Positions 33,061 through 42,346 of a DNA stretch of 64,000 nt are shown piece after piece; position 1 is the first letter of the stretch, and each line of letters starts with the position of its first letter. The translations under genes were made by a program, and so were the position numbers. The notes beneath the pieces are model-generated. The model saw only the letters and a list, made by a program, of their open reading frames with translations, did no database searches and was not told where the DNA came from. This DNA comes from Trinickia fusca. GTDB taxonomy: Bacteria; Pseudomonadota; Gammaproteobacteria; Burkholderiales; Burkholderiaceae. The DNA is taken from the NCBI RefSeq assembly GCF_003628145.1, contig NZ_RBZV01000016.1:47133-111132 (forward strand). Reading direction: 5' to 3'.

Positions 33061-34309
33061 TCGCCTGCTTCGCCGTCTCCATTGGAAGCTGACGCTGGTC
33101 TGGGCCGCAGCATGGTTCGTGGGGGTGGCCACCATCGGCACCGTGGCGCTTATCCTGCATTCCCGCTTCGCCGATGAGGCGTTCGCGAGCAAACAGCGAT
33201 TGCTCGCCGCCACAGTCTACGGTTTGACATGGTTCGATCCGAAGGGAGCGTTTCATGACGAGCTGTTGCGCAAAGAGCCCGACGTCTTCGTGCCCGGCGT
33301 CGACATTTGGGTCATCGCGCCGCAACGCTCCAAGCCGGTGGTGTTGCGGCCGGCACACCCGGTGTTCGACATCGCGTCGCTGCCCGAGCTGGCCGCGCGC
33401 GTGCTGGCGGACGAGCAGGACACGGCCATCGAGGCGACGGACAGTCGCGGGCGACGCTACGCCCTGCGAGTGAAGGTCACTTACGACAACGCCGACAAAC
33501 CGGTCGCCGTGATTTTCGTGATCGCCGATCCTAGCGTGCGCGATGCGTCCCGCACCCGCTTCGCCCGCGGTCTCGCCTTGGCGATGACGATCCTCGCTGT
33601 GCTCGGCTTGGCTGGAGGCAACGTGCTCTCGCGGTATTTGCTGCGCCCGGTCCAGCGCTCGTTTCAGACACAGGAGCGCCTGCTCGCGGCGGCTGCCCAT
33701 GAATTGCGCGCGCCGGTTGCAAACCTGATGGCGGTGAGCGAATCAGCCCGTCTCGGCGATGTATCGCCGGAAGAAGGTCTGGCGAAGGCGGAGCGGATCG
33801 CCGCGCACAGCGCCGAGCTCGTCGATAAGCTTCTGCTGATGGCGCGTCTCGACGCCACCGTCGAAACGGTGGAGATGAAGCCTTTGCGTCTCGACCTTCT
33901 CGTTGAGGCCATGCTGCCCGAGGACGGTTCGGTATCGTTGGAGGCTGTTGAATCGGTGGTCGAGGCAGACAGTCGGCTCGTTCGAATCGCGGTGCGAAAC
34001 CTCCTCGAGAATGCCTTGCGCCATGGCAGCTCTCGTACCAAACAGAAAGCCGGAAACCCGGTGCGGGTGACCGTGCGCAATGCGATGGTGATTGTCGAGG
34101 ACGACGGCCCGGGCTTCTCCCGAGACTTGTTGGATCGTGCGACGGAGCCATTTCAAAAGGCCAACGACAGCTCCGGCACGGGCCTCGGGCTCGCCATCGT
34201 TCAAGGCATCGCCTTGCTGCATGGCGGGGGACTCCGCCTGGAAAACCGTCGTCCTTCTGGCGCTCGCGTCACCTTGGCGCTGACGCCCTTGTCTTCCGAC
34301 ATCAGCTAA
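33041..34309 (+). CDS. Sensor histidine kinase, partner of the OmpR-type regulator
   Basis: A 422-residue kinase. The first membrane segment is at residues 17-39, with a periplasmic sensor region of about 120 residues (QRLLAATVYGLTWFDPKG) and a second membrane segment near 172-195. The H-box follows, with the phosphorylated His in AAHELRAPVANLM, then the N-box NLLENALRHG and the G-boxes VEDDGPGFS and GTGLGLAIVQGIA. Signal unknown. It is followed 74 bp downstream by the exported deiminase-like gene on the same strand, a possible target or partner. Confidence 0.93.
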   Translation: MQQRGRDRLLRRLHWKLTLVWAAAWFVGVATIGTVALILHSRFADEAFASKQRLLAATVYGLTWFDPKGAFHDELLRKEPDVFVPGVDIWVIAPQRSKPVVLRPAHPVFDIASLPELAARVLADEQDTAIEATDSRGRRYALRVKVTYDNADKPVAVIFVIADPSVRDASRTRFARGLALAMTILAVLGLAGGNVLSRYLLRPVQRSFQTQERLLAAAAHELRAPVANLMAVSESARLGDVSPEEGLAKAERIAAHSAELVDKLLLMARLDATVETVEMKPLRLDLLVEAMLPEDGSVSLEAVESVVEADSRLVRIAVRNLLENALRHGSSRTKQKAGNPVRVTVRNAMVIVEDDGPGFSRDLLDRATEPFQKANDSSGTGLGLAIVQGIALLHGGGLRLENRRPSGARVTLALTPLSSDIS

Positions 34310-34383
34310 ATATCAGGTTGGGTTGGCATGCTCGGGTTTCGGCGGCTCAGCGAGTCGAGCCTGATGAGAACAGAAACCAGGGC

Positions 34384-36234
34384 ATGAATGTGACATACAC
34401 AAGACGGCGCTTCCTCCAAGTCTCCACCTCGGCCGGCACCTATCTGCTGACCTTGCCCTTGCTCGGATGTTCGGGCGGCAGTGCCGGCGCAGCCTCCACC
34501 GCAGGCCGCGCGGGAACGAGCGGCAGCGGTTCCTCGCCCAGCCACGGGGCCGACGCAGCGCCTACCGCGCTCAGCTACCTTGCTCCGAGCGAGGGGGCAC
34601 CGCACGCGGCGACCTGGATGGCATTTGGCGCTACGGTGTCGGCGTGGGGCAACGACGCAGGCATGACGGCCGCCAAGCCCGACGGTTCGACGGACCTGCC
34701 GCTTTCCAGAAACATTGCCCGTGAAGACCTGCTTCGTGTCGCCGCGCAACTGTCGCGGTTTGAATCCGTGGCGATGCTCGTGGACACCTCGAGAGCAACG
34801 AACCTGAATCTCGGCGATCAGGATCTGGCCGACGCGAACGCATTTCTGACGAAGATGGCGAACGCGACCGGCAACAAGAATACCTATCAATCCGTGCCGA
34901 CTGCGGTGACATCGAAGACCATCGTCCCGCCGTACGAGGTGGACGCGAACGGTCTGCCACTCGGCCGCATCCTCGTCGGGCTGCCATCCGTGGGACCCCA
35001 TGCTGGCGAACCGCTACCCCCGGTCAACGCCGCAGGCGTCAGTTTTCCTCGGCTGCCGATCAACGATTTGTGGACCCGCGACACCGCCCCGATCTTTGCC
35101 AAGGGATCGGATGGCAGCGTGTACGGCGTGAACTTCAACTTCAATGGCTGGGGGCAAGGCTTCGGCCGCAACAACGACGGATTGGGGCCTTCTTCCAACA
35201 ATGCCAACGGGCTGCGCTCCGTCACGGGGCTGGCCGCAGGCTATCGTTACGACACCGTCAAGATGGGACCCTACAACGCGTCCACGGGACTCGGTGGCGT
35301 GACGTTCCAGCCGATCGACGGGGACATGAACATCGCTGGCGCCGTGAATTTGCTCACAGGGGCAGGGCCAGTCTCGACCTGGCTGACCATGGAAGGAGGC
35401 GGCGTCGAGTTCAACGGCAAGGGTCTGGCAGTCATGGCGCAAAGCGCGGTTATCAACGCCAACCGCAATCCCGGGAAGACGACAGACGACGTGGCGCGCG
35501 AGCTGGACCGAGTGCTGGGAATCAAGAAGATCTACTGGATTCCCGGTATCAAGGCGGCCGAAATCACGGACGGGCATGTCGATTTCTACATGCGCTTTCC
35601 GAGCATGGAGGGCAGCTCCACGACCACGACGATCGTCACGACCTGGGACGGCGGCACGTTGAACGCCGCCGATTCGCAACCGACCTCGACAGACGGACTC
35701 AACCTGGCCGCTTTGCTGGCGGCCCTGCCCGGTGGGAGTTCGCCGATCACGTCGTCGGACGAGAACGTCGGCTATTTCGGCGTAGCCAACCCAACCGTGA
35801 AAGTCTGGCAACCGCTGCCGGCCACCGCCACAGCGGCCACGATGACGTTGGGGCCGATCACCATCAACCAGATCGCGATCGGCAATCTGGCCGCCGCGCT
35901 GCAAACACCGAACCAGATCAACGTCGTGCTTCTCCCGACGCCGGATCTCGGCAAAGTCAAAGCGACCGTCAATGCGCGCTCCACGGGGATCAACAACGCG
36001 GTCGTGACCTACCGGAACGACTTTGAAAACACTTTTGCGGCCGGGTACCTCGGGTATTACGAGGCCAACCGGTGCATCGTCATGGCGCAGTTCGGCGATA
36101 GCACGACCGATCTACTGGCCTTTCAGATCCTGCAAACGCTCTACCCAGACCGCTATCTGATTCAAATCACGACTGACGGGATTGCCAACGGGGGCGGCAC
36201 GATACATTGCGCGACGCAACAGCAGATCGTGTAG
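34384..36234 (+). CDS. Exported agmatine-deiminase / peptidyl-arginine-deiminase family lipoprotein
   Basis: A 616-residue protein. The N-terminus has a twin-arginine motif (TRRRFLQVS, residues 6-14) and a lipobox LLGC (C29), so it is probably a Tat-exported lipoprotein. Catalytic landmarks of the agmatine deiminase/PPAD group are present: WTRD (230-233), MEGGGVE (336-342), TDGHVD (395-400) and the nucleophile C609 in GGGTIHC. Between TDGHVD and the Cys are about 200 residues, longer than a compact agmatine deiminase. Substrate could be agmatine or a peptidyl-arginine. It follows a two-component system on the same strand. Confidence 0.88.
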   Translation: MNVTYTRRRFLQVSTSAGTYLLTLPLLGCSGGSAGAASTAGRAGTSGSGSSPSHGADAAPTALSYLAPSEGAPHAATWMAFGATVSAWGNDAGMTAAKPDGSTDLPLSRNIAREDLLRVAAQLSRFESVAMLVDTSRATNLNLGDQDLADANAFLTKMANATGNKNTYQSVPTAVTSKTIVPPYEVDANGLPLGRILVGLPSVGPHAGEPLPPVNAAGVSFPRLPINDLWTRDTAPIFAKGSDGSVYGVNFNFNGWGQGFGRNNDGLGPSSNNANGLRSVTGLAAGYRYDTVKMGPYNASTGLGGVTFQPIDGDMNIAGAVNLLTGAGPVSTWLTMEGGGVEFNGKGLAVMAQSAVINANRNPGKTTDDVARELDRVLGIKKIYWIPGIKAAEITDGHVDFYMRFPSMEGSSTTTTIVTTWDGGTLNAADSQPTSTDGLNLAALLAALPGGSSPITSSDENVGYFGVANPTVKVWQPLPATATAATMTLGPITINQIAIGNLAAALQTPNQINVVLLPTPDLGKVKATVNARSTGINNAVVTYRNDFENTFAAGYLGYYEANRCIVMAQFGDSTTDLLAFQILQTLYPDRYLIQITTDGIANGGGTIHCATQQQIV

Positions 36235-36318
36235 TTTCTTATCGCGTGCAATTGCCGATCGCAAATGTCAGCTTGCGAAGATTTTGGTCGAGTGCCCGCT
36301 GGGATGAACTCGATCGGC

Positions 36319-37545
36319 CTACGCACCGAAGTCCCGCCATGCCTTGAGTGCGCTGCTGAACAGATCTTGTCCAATCAGCGTTTCGAAGCGCTCGTTCGCG
36401 CGGACCGCTTGATTCGGTACGGCGTCTTGGATCCACTGCGCGCAAAAGTGGTCGATGAGCTTAACGTCTTCAGGGTTAGTCGCATCCATATCGAGTTTGA
36501 CGAGGCGCGCGAAATCCGTATCCGACAGTCCGCTCGGCAACACCCATGCGTTGTCTTTGCAGATGGGACGGATCAGCGGGTTCATCCGCACCACGAGCCC
36601 GGATTTGCATTGCTGCGGGTCGCAGCTGACCGCGCCGCCGAGCATCACGTGCGCGATGTAGGTCGCCGCGTCAGGCGGGTCCGACATGATGCTGGTAGCC
36701 ATTTCCGCGATGTCGGCGGCGAGCCAGGGTGTCTGCGGGTGAACCACCAGTTCCGTCGCCGAAGGGACGGGCGAGCCCCGCTCGACCAACGGCAAACTTG
36801 TATTGCCGGTCCCGATGCTCAGCACACGTAGTTGCGACGGATCGACGTCGTACCTCGACTGGTTTGCGAGCGTTTCCGTCACCGCCGCAAGCACGGGATT
36901 GTTGTAGCCGGCTACCGCGCCATCCCAGTAACGGTGACTCCCAAACACGGTAGGGCTCGACGGGAACTGCGCCGGCTGATCGAAGTAATTGATCGGCGCG
37001 TTCGTCGACGCGTGAATCGCTTCGGCGACCGTCGGGGCCGTTTTGTCGATCATGCCGTTGGCGAGGCTATTCGTATCGGAGCGAAAGAACGTCTCGCGGC
37101 GCAGGTCGTAATCGAAGGTGGGGATCAGGATTCTGGGCCTCGCTCTCCCATTTGCTAGCGAGGCGGGTAGTTCGTTGAGCGGGGTGGCGCCGTATTTCGG
37201 CAACGCTGCCTGGATACCGAGCAGCTTGCGGGAGGTCGAATATTTTGGCCCGAGGTGCAGTGTCGCCTCGAGCACCTTGTCAATCAGGTGGATGATTCCG
37301 AGCGGCACGAAGATTTTGCTGCGCTGGTTTGCATCGCTAAACAGCGCCCCGATTTCGCTTAGCGGCAAGTTTTCGATCAATCCGCCGAGCACCAGTGAGC
37401 CGCCCGAATTGGCGGAGACCAGATTGAAGTGACTCAAGACTTCATGGCCCGTCGCGTCATCGCCGTATATCTTTTGCAGCGCCCGCACTTGGATCAGCGC
37501 CCACGTGCCCCCGCCGTCAAGCGACAGAATCTTGAATGTGGACAT
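36319..37545 (-). CDS. Patatin-like phospholipase with atypical nucleophile elbow
   Basis: A 408-residue patatin-family protein. The oxyanion hole is LSLDGGGTWALIQ (residues 8-20). The nucleophile elbow reads SANSGGS with Ser47, so the usual GxSxG has Ala in place of the first Gly. The dyad Asp is D208 in YWDGAVAGYNNP, after the characteristic AEAIHASTNAPINYF helix. It is expected to act as a lipid acyl hydrolase. No signal peptide. It stands alone, without the cyclase or toxin genes that accompany immune or secreted patatins. Confidence 0.88.
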   Translation of the reverse strand: MSTFKILSLDGGGTWALIQVRALQKIYGDDATGHEVLSHFNLVSANSGGSLVLGGLIENLPLSEIGALFSDANQRSKIFVPLGIIHLIDKVLEATLHLGPKYSTSRKLLGIQAALPKYGATPLNELPASLANGRARPRILIPTFDYDLRRETFFRSDTNSLANGMIDKTAPTVAEAIHASTNAPINYFDQPAQFPSSPTVFGSHRYWDGAVAGYNNPVLAAVTETLANQSRYDVDPSQLRVLSIGTGNTSLPLVERGSPVPSATELVVHPQTPWLAADIAEMATSIMSDPPDAATYIAHVMLGGAVSCDPQQCKSGLVVRMNPLIRPICKDNAWVLPSGLSDTDFARLVKLDMDATNPEDVKLIDHFCAQWIQDAVPNQAVRANERFETLIGQDLFSSALKAWRDFGA

Positions 37546-37653
37546 GGTGTTCCCCCGGAATGATTGGTCTCGTTGCCGTTTGGGCTGTTGTCCAAAACAT
37601 CTTAGGAAACCGGTTCGCGAAAACCAAGCACCTGCGACGCAGATGATCGGCTA

Positions 37654-38337
37654 CTAACTAGTCGACAGCACGTGAATTCCGAACCAGTCGGTAGCTTGCC
37701 CAATGGCTTCGTCGAGCTTTCTGAGAACCGTGAAGCTACGCTCAACAACTTCGTCAGTCGGTGCTTTGAGGTCCGGCACCGTTACGACTGCAATGCCAGC
37801 TGCATTTGCGGCTCGTACGCCGTTCTCGCTGTCCTCGAATGCAAGACATTCGGCCGGAGATTTGTTCAGGCGTTTGGCAGCAAGATCGTAAACTGCTGGG
37901 TCCGGTTTGCCGCGTGGGACTTCGTCACCGCCCGCTATCGCGTTGAAGAAATGCAGCACGCCAACCTGTGCAAGGCGCGATTGTATTTCGTGCTTTGCTG
38001 ATGACGAAGCCACAGCACATGGGATTCCCGCGCGCGTCAGCATGCTCAGAAGAGATCTCACTCCCGATTTCAGGGGGAACAAAGGGCGTTCGCTTGGAGC
38101 CGCCAAATCTTGTCGTACACGCGTCAGTGCTTCTCGAAAGATGGCTTCTCCGCCGAGCAAGTCCGTCAGAATTGCATGACACTCCTGTGCGGCCTTTCCA
38201 ACGATGCGCAAATATTCAGCAGGCAGGATGTCAACCCCAAGGTCGCGTCCGACAGTAAGCCACGCATTCATGATTGTGCGTTCTGAATCGATCAGCAAGC
38301 CGTCCATGTCAAAGATCGCGGCTGAAAAGGTCTGCAT
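37654..38337 (-). CDS. HAD-superfamily phosphatase / phosphoglucomutase-like hydrolase
   Basis: A 227-residue HAD hydrolase. Motif I is IFDMDGLLIDSE (nucleophile Asp), motif II AVASSS, motif III Lys in RGKPDPAVY and motif IV FEDSENGVRAA. A helical cap lies between motifs I and II, as in beta-phosphoglucomutase and GS1-like phosphatases. The start ATG 38337 is family-like; neither it nor the upstream GTG has a clear ribosome-binding site. Base composition is lower in G+C than the flanks. The substrate is probably a sugar phosphate. Confidence 0.9.
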   Translation of the reverse strand: MQTFSAAIFDMDGLLIDSERTIMNAWLTVGRDLGVDILPAEYLRIVGKAAQECHAILTDLLGGEAIFREALTRVRQDLAAPSERPLFPLKSGVRSLLSMLTRAGIPCAVASSSAKHEIQSRLAQVGVLHFFNAIAGGDEVPRGKPDPAVYDLAAKRLNKSPAECLAFEDSENGVRAANAAGIAVVTVPDLKAPTDEVVERSFTVLRKLDEAIGQATDWFGIHVLSTS

Positions 38338-38690
38338 TGCTTTGGGACAGGGGGAAAGCACGAACTATAGCGCAGCGCGCTATTGGCCCGCAGGTTGATG
38401 ACTGACTAGGAAGCTTCTGGTAAATTTCAACGCCTCTTGATTTATGCTATTAGCATGGTTTGCCATCCGACTTTCTGTTCCCGAGCAGAATTCACGACTC
38501 GCCGCACTTGTCGACACGGCAATATGCCCGGCTGGTTCATCGGTGGATCGCGTTAATTGGCCTTGACGACACTGCCTAAGGCACTCACGATGCGCCGGAC
38601 CAAGGCATCCTGGAAGTCCCTCAAGGAACGTCTGCTTGTAGACTGGTAGCAGTCGAAGGCTGTCCGCCCAAGTCAAGGTCGTTCGAGTGG
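38338..38690. other. Gap without a supported gene
   Basis: About 350 bp of lower G+C between the HAD and ASCH genes. A 130-codon minus-strand frame crosses it but has no ribosome-binding site and no family-like sequence. Part of it may be decayed coding DNA. Nothing was called. Confidence 0.4.
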
Positions 38691-39158
38691 CTAATCCAAA
38701 TCGGCCATCAGATCGAACGTCTCGCAAACGAGCACCATTGAGGCCACGGGCTGTCGTCCTATGCGCTGACACTCCCTGCCAAAGAACTTCCAGTGCTCCG
38801 CGCGCCAGTATTCGATCGAGAGGTCACCTTCTCCTTCGGCCGCTGCGAACTCGCTAGAGACTTTTGCGAAAGGGACCATTTCTACTTTCGTTGTCTGTAG
38901 CAGGAGAACGGGGCGATTGCAAAAGTCCAGAACGATTTCGATGTCCCCTTCCTGCGGTAGGCGTTCGCCGTCAAATTCCCACGACCACAGTAGGCTGCAC
39001 GTGGCGCGCTTTACCTTGGCCTTTATCAACGAAATGAGCATGGCAGAGGAATGTTCTGAGTCGCCATAGCTACCAATTCGAACATTAGCTCGGGAAAGGT
39101 CGATTCCGCGTTCGCTTAGCGCTGTAGTCAACTCGGGCAGTGTAGGCGTATCAGACAT
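38691..39158 (-). CDS. ASCH-domain protein
   Basis: A 155-residue ASCH-domain protein. Family features are SLIKAKVKRATCSLLWSWEF, ERLPQEGDIEIVLDFCNRPV, the PFAKVSSEFAAAEGEGDLSI stretch and a final HWKFFGRECQRIG. ASCH folds resemble PUA domains and bind RNA or act on modified nucleosides. Start M at 39158 fits the family; the 18-residue leader in frame is rejected. It sits in a lower-G+C block with the AAA kinase, suggesting acquired DNA. Confidence 0.85.
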   Translation of the reverse strand: MSDTPTLPELTTALSERGIDLSRANVRIGSYGDSEHSSAMLISLIKAKVKRATCSLLWSWEFDGERLPQEGDIEIVLDFCNRPVLLLQTTKVEMVPFAKVSSEFAAAEGEGDLSIEYWRAEHWKFFGRECQRIGRQPVASMVLVCETFDLMADLD

Positions 39159-39428
39159 GGAGTAGGGCGAGACACGGTACGACGTCAGGAGTCGCATTCT
39201 ATTACAGGGCAAGGTACGAATTGGATGTCCGACGGTGAGCGGTGAGCCGACGTTCGGTCGAGGGACCGCAAAGTCAGCAACGGGTCGGTTACGGTCGATT
39301 CCGGAAGGCGGAAATTAGCGGACAAGTGAAATTCGACCGATTCATCCAAATTGAAAAAATCGACAATAAGATGCCCCTAGTGCCGTAACTCGGGGCGTAA
39401 GATCCTGTACGCTATATCGGCGAACAAC

Positions 39429-39956
39429 ATGGAGAAAGTCAAGTTGACGGCAGCGATACACATAGTTTTTGGTCCGCAAGGAGCCGGCAAGTCTTCTTAC
39501 GCGCGCGCACTCGCGACAGAAATCGGTGGCACGCGTTTCTCGATCGACGAATGGATGGCCCAGTTGTACGGCCCGGACCTTCCCGATCCGATTAATTTGA
39601 GCTGGATCGTTGAGCGAGTACAGCGCTGCGAGCGTCAAATCTGGCACACCGCTGAGCAGATCGCAAGAAACGGCGGAAGTGTCATTCTGGATCTCGGTTT
39701 CATGAAGGCGAGAAGTCGGTCGGCGTTTGCCGAACAAGCCAGAGACGCTGGTATTCCGAGCAGCCTTCACTATGTCACCGCACCGCATGACATACGTCGC
39801 GGTCGCGTGATGACGAGGAACGCCGAAAAGGGCGAAACGTTTTCGTTCGAGGTTACGCCTGCCATGTTTGATTTTAGGGAAGCAGAATTCGAAGCCCCCA
39901 CGAAACTCGAGCTTGAATCGGCTACCGTGTTTAGCTCGCACATCCCGGTCGCATAG
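39429..39956 (+). CDS. P-loop kinase-like AAA_33 ATPase
   Basis: A 175-residue nucleotide-binding protein. The Walker A motif is FGPQGAGKSSYARAL (residues 14-28), the probable Walker B-like Asp is in VILDLGF and the RRGRV/MTRN region supplies basic lid residues. The size and fold match the AAA_33 or zeta-toxin/kinase-like small-molecule kinases (for example antibiotic or nucleoside kinases). The substrate is unknown. It is isolated on the plus strand in a low-G+C segment. Confidence 0.83.
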   Translation: MEKVKLTAAIHIVFGPQGAGKSSYARALATEIGGTRFSIDEWMAQLYGPDLPDPINLSWIVERVQRCERQIWHTAEQIARNGGSVILDLGFMKARSRSAFAEQARDAGIPSSLHYVTAPHDIRRGRVMTRNAEKGETFSFEVTPAMFDFREAEFEAPTKLELESATVFSSHIPVA

Positions 39957-40319
39957 TTGAGACGATAGACCTTGAGGAGTTGTCAATCTGCCCTCGCAGC
40001 AGCTTAACGGCAGGGCAGGACAACTGTGAGCATTGCGTGCAATTAGCGAATGGATGACGGCTCAGCTCGCCGGTTCGGCATTGGGTGGTGTCCAGCCATA
40101 AACGGTCTTTCGAATGTCCTGTCGCGAGGTACGAAAAGGCCGTCAATGCCGATCTGGCGGGGCCAACTGGGCGATATCAGTACAATTGACGTTTCGGCGC
40201 GTGCAAAAGCGTGTTTTTCAAAACAGGAAGGCTCACGTGCGACACTGCGCTGCCCGCCCAATTTCTTCACGCGCCGTTCGGCGTCGGGAATGGGAGCACT
40301 TCTGATGCTTTGACGACGC
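39957..40319. other. Gap without a supported gene
   Basis: About 360 bp between the AAA kinase and the pirin gene. Several short frames cross it on both strands with no ribosome-binding sites or recognisable products. It looks like decayed or intergenic sequence; no strong hairpin or regulatory dyad was found. Confidence 0.4.
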
Positions 40320-41213
40320 TTACTGCGCCATAGCGCGCTGGTCCGTCGCTGCCATCTGTCCAAAACGCCCACTGTTGAAATCCTCTACCGCCTCGCGAAT
40401 TTCTTCGGACGTGTTCATGACAAACGGGCCATACGCCGCAACGGGTTCGTCGATGGGCTCGCCACTCAACACCAGGACGATCGCATCGCTGATGGCGTCA
40501 AGCTGAACGTCGGTGCCCTCTTGCGCAAGCAGAACCAGTTGCGCATCACTGATGACTCGCTCCTCGCCGTTGACGCGAACCTGACCGTGCAGCACAACGA
40601 GCGCGAGCGTCCGGGCCGCCTGCAGCGTCAACCTTGCGCCGCGTCCTGCGTTGAGCCGCACATCCCAGACGTCTATCGGCGTGAAGGTGTGCGCTGGCCC
40701 CGCCTTGCCTGCGAAGCTGCCTGCGATCACCCGCACGTGTCCTGCGCCTGCCGGCAAGTCGACCGACGGAATCTGGCTGGCCACGATGCTCTGATAGCCG
40801 GGGGCCGTCATCTTGTGCTGCGCAGGAAGATTCACCCAGAGCTGGACCATCTCGAGCGTCCCGCCTGTTTTCGCAAACGCGCGCGAGTGGAACTCCTCAT
40901 GCAGAATGCCAGCGCCCGCCGTCATCCACTGCACGTCGCCGGGGCCGATCTGGCCACCACCACCCGTTGAGTCGAGGTGCTCCAGTTCGCCCTCGTACAC
41001 GATGGTCACGGTTTCGAAACCACGATGCGGATGCTGCCCAACGCCCAGTCGGCGGCCTGTCGGCGCAAAGCTTTTCGGTCCAGCGTAGTCGAGCATCAGG
41101 AACGGGCTCAGATGGCCGCCCATGGTGTGATGCGAGAATAACGTGCGCACGGGAAAACCGTCACCGACCCAATGCGCGTCAGGGTTGCTGTATGCGCCGA
41201 GAATCTTTTTCAT
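40320..41213 (-). CDS. Pirin family protein (bicupin)
   Basis: A 297-residue bicupin pirin. The N-terminal cupin metal residues are in QHPHRGFETVTIVYEGELEH (two His) and in GILHEEFHS. The C-terminal part starting at residue 165 is the pirin C domain. Bacterial pirins include quercetin dioxygenases and redox-regulated proteins; the role here is not set by context. It lies upstream (same strand) of nothing; the isochorismatase gene is 284 bp away. Confidence 0.92.
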   Translation of the reverse strand: MKKILGAYSNPDAHWVGDGFPVRTLFSHHTMGGHLSPFLMLDYAGPKSFAPTGRRLGVGQHPHRGFETVTIVYEGELEHLDSTGGGGQIGPGDVQWMTAGAGILHEEFHSRAFAKTGGTLEMVQLWVNLPAQHKMTAPGYQSIVASQIPSVDLPAGAGHVRVIAGSFAGKAGPAHTFTPIDVWDVRLNAGRGARLTLQAARTLALVVLHGQVRVNGEERVISDAQLVLLAQEGTDVQLDAISDAIVLVLSGEPIDEPVAAYGPFVMNTSEEIREAVEDFNSGRFGQMAATDQRAMAQ

Positions 41214-41497
41214 CGTCGTATGTTCCTGTTGAACGGCCAGCGGCCGTGGTTGTATGGCTACAGGGTAGTCGCGCGATGATGACGGCGGTAGACGGTGGGA
41301 GCGGTCCTCTGTGTCTCATTGATGAAACAATGGGCGACGTTCAATGCAGGATCTCAACGGGCGGGGGCGGGCTTGGTCCAGTTGCCGGTCGTGTTGATGC
41401 GTGACGAACTGACCTCGTCGTCGACGATTGCTCGACCTTCGTCGTACATCGCGCATGCGCGCGGACGGGTACCGCAACCCGCCGCGCGCGTGACACG

Positions 41498-42136
41498 TCA
41501 GTTCTTGTCGTACGAGAACTGGATGCCGGCCGTGCCGCCGGTTTCAATGAACAGGTTAATGAATGCTGGGACGGTTTCGCTGCGTGCCCAGTCGCGTTGC
41601 AGCTCGCAGAACAGTTGGGCGACACTGATCATCTTGCCGCCTGCCTGTTCGATCCGGCGCAACGCGGCTTCGTGCGCTGCGACGGACGTGCCGCCGACCG
41701 CATCGACGACGACATAGACCTCGTAGCCGGCCTTCAACGCATCGAGCGCCGGGAACGTCAAGCAGGCTTCCGTCCAGAGCGCAGTCATGATCAGCTTCTT
41801 GCGACCGGTTGCTTCGACGGCCTTGCGGAACTCGACGTCTTCCCACGAGTTGATGCTCGTGCGATCGTAGGTCGGATAGTCGCCAAGCGCGGCGCGCAGT
41901 TGCGGGATGGGCGGCTTGTTCAGACCAGTCTTCACGTTGACCGTCGAATGGACGATCGGCAGCTTATAGGCGACTGCGGCCTTGGCGGCTCCCACAATGT
42001 TGTTGACCAGCAGCTGTCGATCCATCGACGCGATGGAATTCACCTGGACCGGCTGGTAATCGATAACGATGAATGCCGCATTCTGCGGGGTGAGGAGGTG
42101 ATCGTTCGCGGGGTCGCGAATGGTTTCGCTTGCCAT
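41498..42136 (-). CDS. Isochorismatase-family hydrolase (YcaC-like)
   Basis: A 212-residue isochorismatase-like hydrolase. The triad is seen as Asp in AFIVIDYQPVQ, Lys in GRKKLIMTALW and Cys in WTEACLTFPALDALKAGYEV, with the cis-peptide region VDAVGGTS. It resembles YcaC/YwoC cysteine hydrolases of unknown substrate. ATG 42136 is set by GGAGG 7 nt upstream. A LysR regulator lies divergent 210 bp away and probably controls it. Confidence 0.92.
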   Translation of the reverse strand: MASETIRDPANDHLLTPQNAAFIVIDYQPVQVNSIASMDRQLLVNNIVGAAKAAVAYKLPIVHSTVNVKTGLNKPPIPQLRAALGDYPTYDRTSINSWEDVEFRKAVEATGRKKLIMTALWTEACLTFPALDALKAGYEVYVVVDAVGGTSVAAHEAALRRIEQAGGKMISVAQLFCELQRDWARSETVPAFINLFIETGGTAGIQFSYDKN

Positions 42137-42346
42137 GGTTGCCTCCAGAAACGGTGCAGGAAGTGAAAGAGGGATCCCGAGGATCAATGCGTGATGCATC
42201 GGATCTGCGTGCAACGTCAATCCTATGCATGCGACGAACCGGCTTCCAGTCCCGAAAAATGCCGACTGTGTTCTATGGGAGGAACAACGACGATCGCTGG
42301 CGATGCTGCCTTAAGATGTCCTGATTGTTCTGTCGAAGGAACAGTA

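Noticed and set aside
36319..37545. Patatin gene considered as a CBASS effector (CapV)
   Set aside because: No cyclic-nucleotide synthase or other defence gene is adjacent, and the neighbours are unrelated.
38380..38772. 130-codon minus-strand frame overlapping the ASCH gene end
   Set aside because: No ribosome-binding site or family match, and it overlaps a better-supported gene.
39931..40146. Short minus-strand frame in the gap before pirin
   Set aside because: Looked like a decayed hypothetical gene but has no start signal and could not be supported.
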